Shown: in pieces, positions 42,152 to 52,842 of the stretch
Numbering within the stretch: position 1 is the stretch's first letter
Layout of the letters: every line of letters begins with the position of its first letter
Assembly: GCA_018873245.2 (NCBI GenBank)
Contig: JAEMBT020000006.1
Location: 9,631,855-9,695,854, forward strand
DNA length: 64,000 nucleotides
DNA from: Archegozetes longisetosus
Lineage: Eukaryota > Arthropoda > Arachnida > Sarcoptiformes > Trhypochthoniidae
Reading direction: 5' to 3'
Notes under the pieces: generated by a model
Database searches by the model: none
What the model was told of the DNA's origin: nothing
Seen by the model: the letters and a program-made list of their open reading frames with translations, nothing else
Translations under genes and position numbers: made by a program

Positions 42152-45100
42152 ATGAAGTTAATTTTTCTGACTTGTCTCTTAGTGCATTTCTGCATCGTTA
42201 ATTCTATAACCATTTATAGGTAAGTCTGTTTTAAGTTTCGCTCCATCAATTAATTGTCTATTTTTACGGTTCATGAATCTTTATGAACATGAATCTGTTA
42301 GAAGAACAGATGGAGAAAATCTGAGAGAAAAAAGATGGCTCAGTTTCAGTGATGAAGATTCAAAATTAGACAAATCAGAAAATGTTGGGCCTCAGTGTCC
42401 GTCCGAACATCAAAGTTGTTTGACGTGCTACGACAAAATGACCGATGATATCCTAAACAAAATATGCGGCTTTGAAATGGGTAAGTCTTATGAATGAGTT
42501 TAACAATTTGTTTAAGATAAGTTAATTTCGTGATTAGTGGCTGAAGTGTTTCTAAGCCCGGGGAAAGAATGCGGTCAAATGAAAGTCATAAATCCGATTA
42601 AGTTTGAAAACATGGAAGATAGTAAAAGCCGTTTCTCAATGCCCAATCACTGCGGCTCTTGCAATAAGATATTCAACAAAACAGTCACTTTGTTGACCGA
42701 TTATAATAGTTATGACTATGCAAGCGAAGGCTTCCGTTTCGGGCCCAACACCATAATAGTTGAAGGCGCCAGTCCTGTCAGAGACTGTAATCCAAATTCA
42801 TTCAAACGATCGATAGATGTAGATCCACCTGTAGAACCACAAGTAACAGAAGAAGGAGATGCACTTGAGACTACACTAACCACAACGGCTGCAACGGTTA
42901 CAACAGCAGCAGCTGATGTCCCAGAAGATCCGGAAAAGAGAGACACGAGCGAGACTGACGAAGAAAAAGAGCGACGCAACACTCAAGGTGACAATTATAA
43001 TTCTTACGGAAGCTCATACTTATCTTATGGATCTGAAGGCAATTCGCAGGGGTATAATCAACAACAAAATGGATATGGGCAGCAATCATATGGTGAGAAA
43101 CAGCAATACTCGCAGCCACAAAACGTAAGTGAATTTTAGTGCAAACTCAAATATTAAGTATATGGACATTGTTTAAAAGAGGAATACATTCATACACAGT
43201 CATACCAGAGCCACAGCTATCCGACACAAAAACATTCAGGGCATACGTATGGTAGTCATCAAGTACCACAATATAAATATGAGTACCCACACACTCAAGA
43301 CGAATACAATAGTCCCCAATATAGCCCTTATAGCAAGCCTCCCGGTTATTTAAATTTAGGATATTTTATAGCACAGGCTCCGACATATGGAGCTGGAAAT
43401 CCTCCACCAGTAAACCCAAATTATTATTACATCGCACAATATGCCCCATATAGCGGCCCATATTATAGACCCTCCCCATTGCACCCAAAACCTAACTATT
43501 ATCTCAAACAGATATATACACGTTCAGAGAATTACACACAGAATTATTCACCACAGAACTATGGAGCACAGCAGAGCTATAATCAACAGCAGTCATATAG
43601 CCAACAGTCGTACAGTCAGCCTCAAACCTACTCTTCTGGATACAGTCAACCGACACAAAGTTATGGCACTCAACAGTCTTACGGCTATAGTCAACCCCAA
43701 ACATATAGCTCTGGATACAACCAATCTTATTCCTCAAACTATAGTCAACCACAGTCTTACTCGTCAAGCTATAGTCAACCGCAATCATATTCTTCTGGAT
43801 ACAGTCAACAACAATCCTATTCAAACTATAGTCAACCGCAATCATATTCTTCAAGCTACAGTCAACCACAGTCTTATTCCTCAAACTATAGTCAACCGCA
43901 ATCATATTCTTCAGGCTACAGCCAACAACAATCTTATTCAAACTATAGTCAACCACAATCATATTCTTCAAGCTACAGTCAACCACAGTCTTATTCAAAC
44001 TATAGTCAACCCCAATCATATTCTTCTGGATACAGCCAACAGCAATCTTATTCAAACTATAGTCAGCCACAGTCTTATTCTTCAAGCTATAGCCAACCGC
44101 AATCCTATTCTTCAAGCTATAGCCAACCGCAATCTTATTCTTCAAGCTATAGTCAACCCCAATCATATTCTTCTGGATACAGCCAACAACAATCTTATTC
44201 AAACTATAGTCAACCGCAGTCATATTCTTCAAGCTATAGTCAGCCACAGTCTTATTCCTCAAGCTATAGCCAACCGCAATCTTATTCTTCAAGCTATAGC
44301 CAACCACAATCATATTCTTCAGGTTACAGCCAACAGCAATCTTATTCAAACTATAGTCAACCGCAGTCATATTCTTCAAGCTACAGTCAACCACAGTCTT
44401 ACTCGTCAAGCTATAGTCAACCCCAATCATATTCTTCAAGTTATAGCCAACCGCAATCTTATTCTTCAAGCTATAGTCAACCACAATCATATTCTTCTGG
44501 ATACAGCCAACAACAATCTTATTCAAACTATAGTCAACCGCAGTCATATTCTTCAAGCTATAGTCAGCCACAGTCTTATTCCTCAAGCTATAGCCAACCG
44601 CAATCTTATTCTTCAAACTATAGCCAACCCCAATCATATTCTTCAGGCTACAGCCAACAGCAATCTTATTCAAACTATAGTCAACCACAATCCTACTCTT
44701 CGGGCTACGAACAGCAATCTTATTCCTCAAACTATAGCCAACCACAATCGTATTCCTCAAGCTACAGTCAGCCACAATCCTATTCTTCTGGATACAGCCA
44801 ACAGCAATCTTATTCAAACTATAGTCAGCCACAGTCTTATTCTTCAAGCTATAGTCAACCACAATCCTATTCTTCAAGCTATAGCCAGCCACAGTCTTAC
44901 TCGTCAAGCTATAGCCAACCCCAATCATATTCTTCAGGCTACAGCCAACAGCAATCTTATTCAAACTATAGTCAACCACAATCCTACTCTTCGGGCTACG
45001 AACAGCAATCTTATTCCTCAAACTATAGCCAGCCACAGTCTTACTCGTCAAGCTATAGTCAGCCACAGTCTTATTCTTCAAGCTATAGCCAACCACAATC

Positions 45101-46973
45101 TTATTCAAACTATAGTCAACCACAATCCTACTCTTCGGGCTACGAACAGCAATCTTATTCCTCCAACTATAGCCAACCACAATCGTATTCCTCAAGCTAT
45201 AGTCAGCCACAGTCTTATTCTTCAAGCTATAGTCAACCGCAATCATATTCTTCAAGTTATAGCCAACCGCAATCCTATTCTTCAAGCTATAGCCAGCCAC
45301 AGTCTTACTCCTCGAGCTATAGTCAACCACAATCCTACTCTTCTGGATATGGTCAAATGCAATCCTACTCCTCAAGCTACAGTCAACCACAATCATATTC
45401 TTCAAGCTATAGTCAACCACAATCATATTCTTCAAGCTATAGCCAACCACAGTCTTACTCTTCAAGCTATAGCCAACCACAATCAAGTTATGGTTATGAG
45501 CAATCAAGTTATAGCCAGCCGCAGTCATATTCTTCAAGCTACAGTCAATCGTATTCCTCAGGATATGATCAACCACAATCGTATTCCTCAAGCTATAGTC
45601 AACCAGAGTCAAGTTATGGATATGAGCAATCAAATTATAGCCAACCACAATCATATTCTTCTGGGTATAGTCAATCACAATCCTATTCTTCAAGCTATAG
45701 TCAACCACAGTCTTACTCTTCAAGCTATAGTCAACCACAGTCTTACTCCTCAAGCTATAGCCAACCACAATCTTACTCCTCAAGCTATAGCCAACCACAA
45801 TCATATTCAAGTTATGGTCAACCACAATCTTATTCTTCAAGTTATAGTCAACCACAGTCTTACTCCTCAAGCTATAGTCAACCACAGTCTTACTCTTCAA
45901 GCTATAGCCAACCACAGTCTTACTCCTCAAGCTATAGTCAACCACAATCTTACTCCTCAAGCTATAGCCAACCACAATCCTACTCTTCTGGATATAGTCA
46001 AATGCAATCCTATTCCTCAAATTATAGTCAACCAGAGTCAAGCTATGGATATGAACAATCAAACTATAGCCAACCACAATCTTATTCTTCAGGCTACAAT
46101 CAATCATATTCCTCAGGATATGATCAACCGCAATCTTATTCTTCTGGATACAGTCAACCGAGCTATGGATATAAACAACAATCATATAGTTCTGGATACA
46201 GCCAACCGAGCTATGGATATAAACAGCAGTCATATAGTTCTGGATACAGTCAACCTAGCTATGGATATAAACAGCAATCATATGGCTATGGATACAGCCA
46301 ACCGAGCTATGGATATAAACAGCAGTCATATAGCTCTGGATATAGCCAACCGAGCTATGGATATAAACAGCAGTCATATGGCTATGGATACAGCCAACCG
46401 AGCTATGGATATAAACAGCAGTCATATAGCTCCGGATACAAACAACCTAGCTATGGATATCAGCAAAGTTACACTACTCAAAATTATGGTTATGGACAAA
46501 TGGGTAATCCCGACTACTATGCTTCTTCTAGCGATCAAGTGAATGTTACCACTTCTTCATGCCCACCAACCGCTGACTCATGCCCAAAATGCGTTTCAAG
46601 TGTTTTGGACAAAGAGTTAATGGAAGATCTTTGTTCGATGGATCCAATATTCCAAGCCTCTGTAAGTAATTATAACGAAACTTCGTTCCATGGAACTTAT
46701 GCAAGTGATCAGAACAAGCCTTCTTGCGGTACTCTAACTGTGAAAAACACCTATAAATCTAAGAAGCCTTTGCCTGAGTCACTCCCTTTCTCGATAAACA
46801 GCACCTGCAAATGCAAAGAATTGTCGGGACCGTCTGTCACCATATTCTTGAAAAAACGACCGCACACTGAATCAGGTTGTAGTTTAAGCTATGGTGACTA
46901 TGTTGTAAAAGATTCTGCTTTTATCAAGCACGATACTCAAAGCTTACTCAAAAGAGGCAAATGTAATGCTTAA
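42152..46973 (+). CDS. Secreted Tyr/Ser/Gln/Pro repeat protein with paired cysteine-rich (NTR-like) end domains
   Basis: Four exons: 42152-42219, 42302-42480, 42538-43124 and 43182-46973, giving 1,541 residues; the last intron is 57 bp. Order: signal peptide (MKLIFLTCLLVHFCIVNS), a possible furin-type site (LREKR before Trp35), cysteine-rich domain A (about 55-176), an acidic Thr/Glu linker with further dibasic sites, a low-complexity core (about 410-1370), and cysteine-rich domain B (about 1405-1541). The core has some 85-90 units of the decapeptide SYSSSYSQPQ and variants, then 16-residue SYSSGYSQPSYGYKQQ units. Domains A and B share the spacing CP-x4-SC-x2-C-x12/13-C and a second block of CG, exactly 26 residues, C, with matching V, N, K and FS positions. 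They resemble the netrin-like domain of meteorins. Role is inferred: an extracellular structural protein such as silk, glue, cement or cuticle matrix. No known gene is recognised. Confidence 0.85.
43560..46465 (+). repeat. Coding minisatellite: 30-bp units, then 48-bp units
   Basis: The core of the repeat gene is built from 30-bp units (about 43730-46130), mixed in the first half with 27-bp (SYSNYSQPQ) and SYSSGYSQQQ units that form longer recurring blocks. From about 46135 to 46465 it changes to 48-bp units (SYSSGYSQPSYGYKQQ or SYGYGYSQPSYGYKQQ). All units are multiples of three, so the reading frame is kept, and the other two plus frames or the minus strand stay open over long distances. 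Synonymous differences among units show that copies have diverged while the protein pattern was kept. Confidence 0.95.
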
Positions 46974-47331
46974 GTAAATGGTTGAATATCAAATTAAAAT
47001 TATCGAGCGTTATTAATAAATCTGTTTTGAATTGCCATTAATTTTACTTTCGTTCTTTTGCTATAAATTTGACAGCATTTAAGCATTTAATCATCATGTC
47101 TTTCATTTAGCCTTCGATAACTTTCAGTTAACTTAGTTCCAAATCATAATGTGATCTCAATTTAATATCAGTTTTGTAGCATCTATATAATGAAATCCTT
47201 AAACCAAATTTTCGGTTTTGAAAAATAATAGATTACTGACTGAGAAAAAACGTGAAACTGTTTAAAGCTTGAAATGAGTTTGGATTTTATTATAAATAAA
47301 ATGTAAATAAATAGTAAAATATGACTATTTC
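46974..47331. other. Intergenic region between convergent repeat-protein and LPMO genes
   Basis: It holds the 3' UTRs. A plus-strand AATAAA lies at 47015-47020, 42 bp after the repeat-protein stop, and a minus-strand AATAAA at 47286-47291, about 40 bp after the LPMO stop. Nothing else was seen. Confidence 0.75.
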
Positions 47332-50300
47332 TTAAGAGCATATACAATGAGATGCAGGACAGTGACCAACCGCACAATTGGTGCGACACCACTCGTCCAT
47401 ATTAGGCACTCCTCTCCACAATCCATCCGATTTGCAAATTTTTATATTTTCTATCTCACTATCATTTGGTTTCAGAATAGGTCTCAAACTCGGTCTTGTT
47501 TTAGAACAATTACTATCATTGCAATTGCCAGCGTTTGATATTGGCTCCGAGGGTAGGGTTGCTTTCTCCGTTTCATTATCATTTGTAGTGAAGTATCGGC
47601 TGAGGATTCTCACATCAGCACATCCTCTAAACGTTTCTTGTGGGCCACATCCAACTCTGAAAGTTTTACCATCTTCACACTTTCCCCAATTATTTACAGA
47701 GGTATAGGTCCACTGGAAAACACACCGATTGCACGTCAGTCCGTTTGGGAGTTTGGCTTTAATTGAAAACGTTTCAGCTCTATTAGACAGAACTATATAC
47801 TTGTTCGGATCCCTTGAGTTAATGATATTTAGAGGGAACTGATCCAAACACTCTTGAGTCACTTCTGTGTCGTAATCAGCTGTAGGGCAAAGTTTGAAGA
47901 CGAAGAATCCCTTGTGGTTTGCAGTTAATGATACCTTTACATCAATAATACTCGCCTTATTGTAAGTTCGTGTTATGACGAGATTTTGTGCGTATTTTCC
48001 ATTTGGCAATTCATTATCCTTTCTACCATTGTAAGGATCGCCACAAACACCACATTTTCCTCCATTTATATTCCACTGAACCTGCGAGTCAAATATAAGA
48101 GATATTATTGTGGAATAAGTATTTCAGTTAATTTATATTTGATTCTAAATAAATGCTAATGCATTGACCCGCAATGAAATTTTGCTTTAGAAATATTTGT
48201 TTCTTAAAAGAGACTGCAAGTCACGTGTTGGAAAATTTCCAGAAGTTTTCTTCCAATTATGGTGTAATGAACCTCTAATTAATGAGAACTTATAACATAT
48301 TTTAACGGTGATCCTCAGTTCAGGTCAATGAAATTGCTTTCAAATGTTCTTAAAGTTAAATAATACCAAAAACTAAATCAGACGATACCAAAATGAAAGA
48401 CTGGTATTTTGAAAGTCAAAGTTTTCTTGTTAAACAGTGTTTTAAAATCGCCAATCTATTCATGGAAAACATGCTAAAAATTCGAATTAGTGAGCGATTT
48501 TTGATAATTTCAATTTCTGACTTATTTGTTTTAGTAGAAAGTTAAAATAGGGGTTCACTTCGTGCAATAGTAAGTTCACACAAGCATGATTCTTGTCTTA
48601 ACTACAAGTTTATCAGATGATTCGAATGAATTCAAATGGTTTGTATCCATAGTTAAGTACTTAAGAATTCTCAGTCAATAGAATTCTGTATCTTTATATT
48701 GATTTATTTGAATCGAAGATTCATCAAGAGAAAACTATAAATTTTCAGAGAAACAATCTTTTAAAAATATTGTGAAATTTTCCCGATAAGTTCTCTTAAA
48801 TACTTTCTATTTCCATCACTATCTGTGGAAGGATTGATAAAAATTGATAAACCCATTGAAAATAAATTTCGGATGATTCAACATACAATTATCACCAAGT
48901 ACCGTCGACAGGTAAAAGTTATGTATTTGTCATCACTAAAAAGATGCAGAAGAGTTGATAAACCTAAGGGCTCAGTAACTCATTGAGATCTGATATTTAG
49001 TATCTCATTACGTTTAGTGACATTAATCGATAAACGAATACTTAAAAGATTTGTTTAGAACTTTGATAAAATAGAATTTGACTCATTTTTGTATTAAGTT
49101 AGTTGAGTCAATGTCATATCGGTTACAAGAAGTGATAGCTCGAGAGAACAGTCCAACTTATCATTAAAATTATTTAAACTGAATCACAATTGACTGTTGA
49201 ACTATTTTGATTGAAATAGTTTGATATATTTTATCAGTAGCTTTCATTCTATGACTTATTGTTTTCTTATGAATATCAAATAAATTGACTTCAGCTACGA
49301 ATAACATTATTACTCATATGCTTTTTAATTACTGAGTAATGCCATAATTTGAAGCTATAAACTTATAGTTTCAATTTCTGTCTCGTCCCTCTTATCTTAT
49401 CCAAACGCATCAGAGATTAATCCGGGATCTACGCATAACTTTTTTCGACCGACTGTACATCCCTTTTATCGATCACTGACTGCTGCACGGAGAACAAATT
49501 TTCAAGGCTTTGTTCGTTCATTTAATTACTTATTGTAAAGTATTAAGATTAAAACATAAATCATAATACTTTGACGTAGTTAATGCCCTAATAATCACCA
49601 AACAAATCATTTCATAGACTTTTCAAGTCACAGTCAGTTCAAAAATATGTTTTTATGTCAATAACTTTATAAACACGTTATTGAAACTTACCATCATAAA
49701 TGATAAATTAGAAAATCTATTTAAGTCATGCTAATAATACCTGAAGCCGATAGAATTTTAATTGCTATCTTATATCATATGAGTTTCGAGCCAAGAGATA
49801 TCGCACAGGATATGAATTTTGACATTAGAACTATCAGAAATTGAATACTAAGACATACAAGACGTGTGACTCAATAAATATCTCTTATCATTAATGAATG
49901 ATTTGTCAATTTTTATTCACAAACTTCGAGGTAATAGCTGAACTATGTCTCTTTTCCCTTCTATTTAAATTATTAATTTTTTATTCTTCTCCTAATTGAT
50001 CATCTTCACGCATCAGAGACTAAGGGAAATGTACTTGACGATAAATGTACAGCGCTTCGAACACTTTCTGTTTTGTACTGCCACTTCTTAGTGCTTTTAT
50101 AACGAAGAACAATGCGCGAATCCGCCCAAAATGAACCAAGACAAATTTGGTATCAAATGAAGAATAAAAATGAGTAGAATCAAGATTTTGAAAAATCGAA
50201 ACCTAAGATAGTTGAATCGAACTACGATTTTCGGAACAATTATTATACAAAATTGGACTTTTCGTAATTTTAAATATCAAAACTCGTTTAAATGTACTGC

Positions 50301-51477
50301 TTAAGCCTTAATATAAACCCTAATCGAGTCTACATTGGAAGAACATTTAAAATTTTGTTCTTTCAATTCATATCTTGGACATTGAAGTAAGGTGTCTCAA
50401 GCGCTAGTTTCTCAAATTTTAATTTTTACTTGACCATTTTAATCAGATACTCTTTATTTATGACTATTTTACTCATATACTATCCATTTATACAATCTTT
50501 TACTTCACAAAAGTATTAGTAAGTTTTTAGGCAATTTAACATTCGTCGATTATGGCTTATTAGCTACACTTAAAAAGTTTTTTGAACATCTTCTCAAAGA
50601 ACGAACACATACTGGTATTTCATCATTTATTTAGCCGTTTCTTATGCCAGCCATCTCGGATTTGAAAAATTCTTTGAAACCTCGACTCTACTTATGATAA
50701 AACCTCTACTACTTTTCATTTGATACCAGATTTGTCTTGGTTCATTTTCAGAAGAATCAATGTGGATGCTGCGCATCACCCTCACAGTTGAAAGAGTTTG
50801 TATATTTTGAAAGAATTACTTGGTTAAATTGTAATTCAGTGAAGCTAAAATAACTTACTATAGTGAAAGGGAATGGTCAATAAACTGTTTAAGGAATCTA
50901 GGATGAGGATATATTCTTTAGGAACGATACTTCGATGTGTTAAAGATAATCACAATAAAAAAATGTGATGCAACATTCCAATCTTTTATAAGTGATATGA
51001 ATGCGTCAATCCCTATAGTATTAAAGCTATTTATGTAGTTAGAGATACAATATATTAAGCCAATGTTGACCGCGATGAGTATTGACACATTGAAAAATTG
51101 GAGTACTGCATCATCGTTTTTTGTGATTATCTTCACTGACCTGTGTATTTTTTCTAATGTATCCAGAATAAAGTATTTTGATCCTGAATCTCTCGGACAT
51201 TTCATAGACCCTCAGTGTTAGCAATTACTGAATTAATCATTGATAAACATTGTCAATACATTATAGCTTTACTCACATTAAAACCTCCACAAAATAGTTC
51301 ATTATCGTTATAATTGATCGGAGTTTTAAAGCCGAATCTCCAGGCACTTGATCTGGATGGAGGATCAATTAGTCTTCCGTGTCCATTAACAACTTTCATA
51401 TTTATAAATAAATAAAAAATACTTATTGTTGCGATTATATTTAACTTAGTTAATGAACTTTGCAAAGTTATCCACAT
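47332..51477 (-). CDS. AA15 lytic polysaccharide monooxygenase (LPMO)
   Basis: AA15 enzymes are secreted copper oxygenases that cleave chitin or cellulose oxidatively. Two exons, 51277-51477 and 47332-48081, give 316 residues with a 3.2-kb intron. Exon 1 encodes a signal peptide ending in VVNG, so that His33 of HGRLIDPPSRSSAWRFGF becomes the N-terminal copper-binding His1. Exon 2 carries CGVCGDP, the second copper ligand His123 (mature His91) in TANHKGFFVFKLCP, then CVFQWTYTSVNNWG and CGPQETFRGCADV. Mature His1 and His91 fit the numbering described for AA15. The axial residue was not assigned. After the catalytic domain comes a roughly 90-residue acidic and cysteine-rich tail. The ATG at 51477 is used because the frame upstream has no other ATG. 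Substrate cannot be told from sequence. Confidence 0.93.
50128..50748. repeat. Inverted repeat pair inside the LPMO intron
   Basis: The 33-bp sequences at 50128-50160 and 50716-50748 are inverse copies with one visible mismatch (core AACCAAGACAAA, then GGTATCAAATGA). Weaker similarity continues on both sides. This looks like the remains of a roughly 0.6-kb foldback or MITE-type element. It has no sequence in common with the MITE at 20120 or the foldback element at 39886 that could be recognised by eye. Confidence 0.65.
50918..51205 (-). other. Small ORF with hydrophobic segments in LPMO intron, unrecognised
   Basis: A 95-codon frame beginning with ATG at 51205. The product has hydrophobic, membrane-like stretches (around VSILIAVNIGLIYCIS and HFFIVIIF) after a charged helix (LEKIHRSVKIITK). 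The arrangement would suit part of a multi-pass receptor, possibly a relic, but no family motif is present. No splice partners were found. Confidence 0.2.
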
Positions 51478-52842
51478 TTTCAACTAGCAATCAATTCAAA
51501 GTATTTTATGACAAGACAAACATTTTTAATCTACAAATAATTGAGAATGACGTTGTACAAACTTAAAATTGAGTTGTTCTCGCATCAACTTTAAGTTTGA
51601 AGTTAAATCTCTTAAAGAGCTTTCTCTCGCAGTAAAGCTCACAAATGTGTGGCTAACTATAGAACGGGTTAATTATAATGCCAAATAAGAAATATAGCAT
51701 CAACTCGTTCGAGATATATGAGAAGTATCTAACTGTTTGACAGAAAATAAAATAAACTAGAACTCGAGATGAGTGCAAACAGTGTCCTGATGCGAACAAC
51801 AAATATTGAAAAGTGAAACGAACTTGAAGTGCTAACAAAAGCTGAAAGTGTTTTCACTTAACTTTAGCTAATTAGAGTTAAGGGCGAACTGTCTATTTTT
51901 AAATACATTGAGAACATGTGTCACGCAGATAGATGGTAGTTTTTGCTTTCAAAACTAAGTATTCCAACCCCACAATCACCGGAAGATAGATCTGAAAAAA
52001 TTGTTGGGGTGAGAGAGAGTAAATAATTGTAAATTCATTGTCCTCTCAACACTCAGCTGACGTTCACTTAACTTAGTAAGCATTTCAAGTTCATTGTTCC
52101 TCGGGTGTATCTCTACCACAATTTCACTGCTAACAATAATCTTTATTACCTCAAATGCGTCAAACATAGTTTGCATTTGAAATTAATCGCATAATAAAAT
52201 CATAAAATTTTGAAAACAAATCACATTATCACTTATACCGGTTTATGAAACTAATCAATGAAATGCAGAGTTATATCTGAAAGAAAAGTGATCCATGACT
52301 CTCATGACTCTCACAGCTTTTTACTTCGCTTCACTTTGCTTTTATTCAATACAAATACTTTGAGAAGTTGACGTCTTTTCCTAATTGCATGACAATGTAA
52401 TTAGACTCCGAAGTAGACTTGTTTTCAATAACTCACAAACTGCTCAAAAAGTGACTGCTGTTCTAATAATATGTTGTTCAGAGCTTCCAATCGGGTCAAA
52501 GGCTATCTGGAGAGAAAAAATGTTAACCTAGCGATTCATCATCAAAAAATTAGATGCACCTTTGAATTTTGATCAGTTTACGGAAGTAGACACTCCCTGA
52601 AGCAAAAGACACGATTATGTAGAACTTCTATTTAGAAACTGCTTCAAACTTGAATTCAAAATCTTTATTTTGCAGTTAGAATTGTACAAATAAATAGAAA
52701 CTTCATTATAAAATATATTAAAGTCTTAACAAACTCAAGTTTCTTCTCTATAATTATTTACAAATATATGTAATCTATCATAAAAACGACTTTTGAAAAA
52801 TTGCATAACATGTATTAAAACTTCTTAGAATTTCAAACCCTT
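51478..52842. other. Region between LPMO and galactosyltransferase genes, with possible small exons
   Basis: No recognised gene. A minus-strand 66-nt segment at 52437-52502 has an acceptor and a GTGAGT donor and would encode 22 residues with leucine-zipper spacing (LTRLEALNNILLEQQSLFEQF). A 66-codon frame at 51976-52176 minus could be a separate small coding piece. No consistent gene could be assembled from them. Confidence 0.35.

Larger units (their letters stand above)
48082..51276 (-). other. LPMO intron (3.2 kb) with an inverted repeat and a small ORF
   Basis: AT-rich intron sequence. It contains the inverted repeat pair at 50128-50160 and 50716-50748 and a 95-codon minus-strand frame at 50918-51205, both listed separately. 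CGCATCAGAGA occurs both near 49407 and near 50013, hinting at further decayed repeats. No other gene was recognised. Confidence 0.55.

Noticed and set aside
43504-46233. 909-codon minus-strand open frame across the repeat array
   Set aside because: Its openness follows from the stop-free 30-bp unit; it has no flanking domain, splice support or sensible composition.
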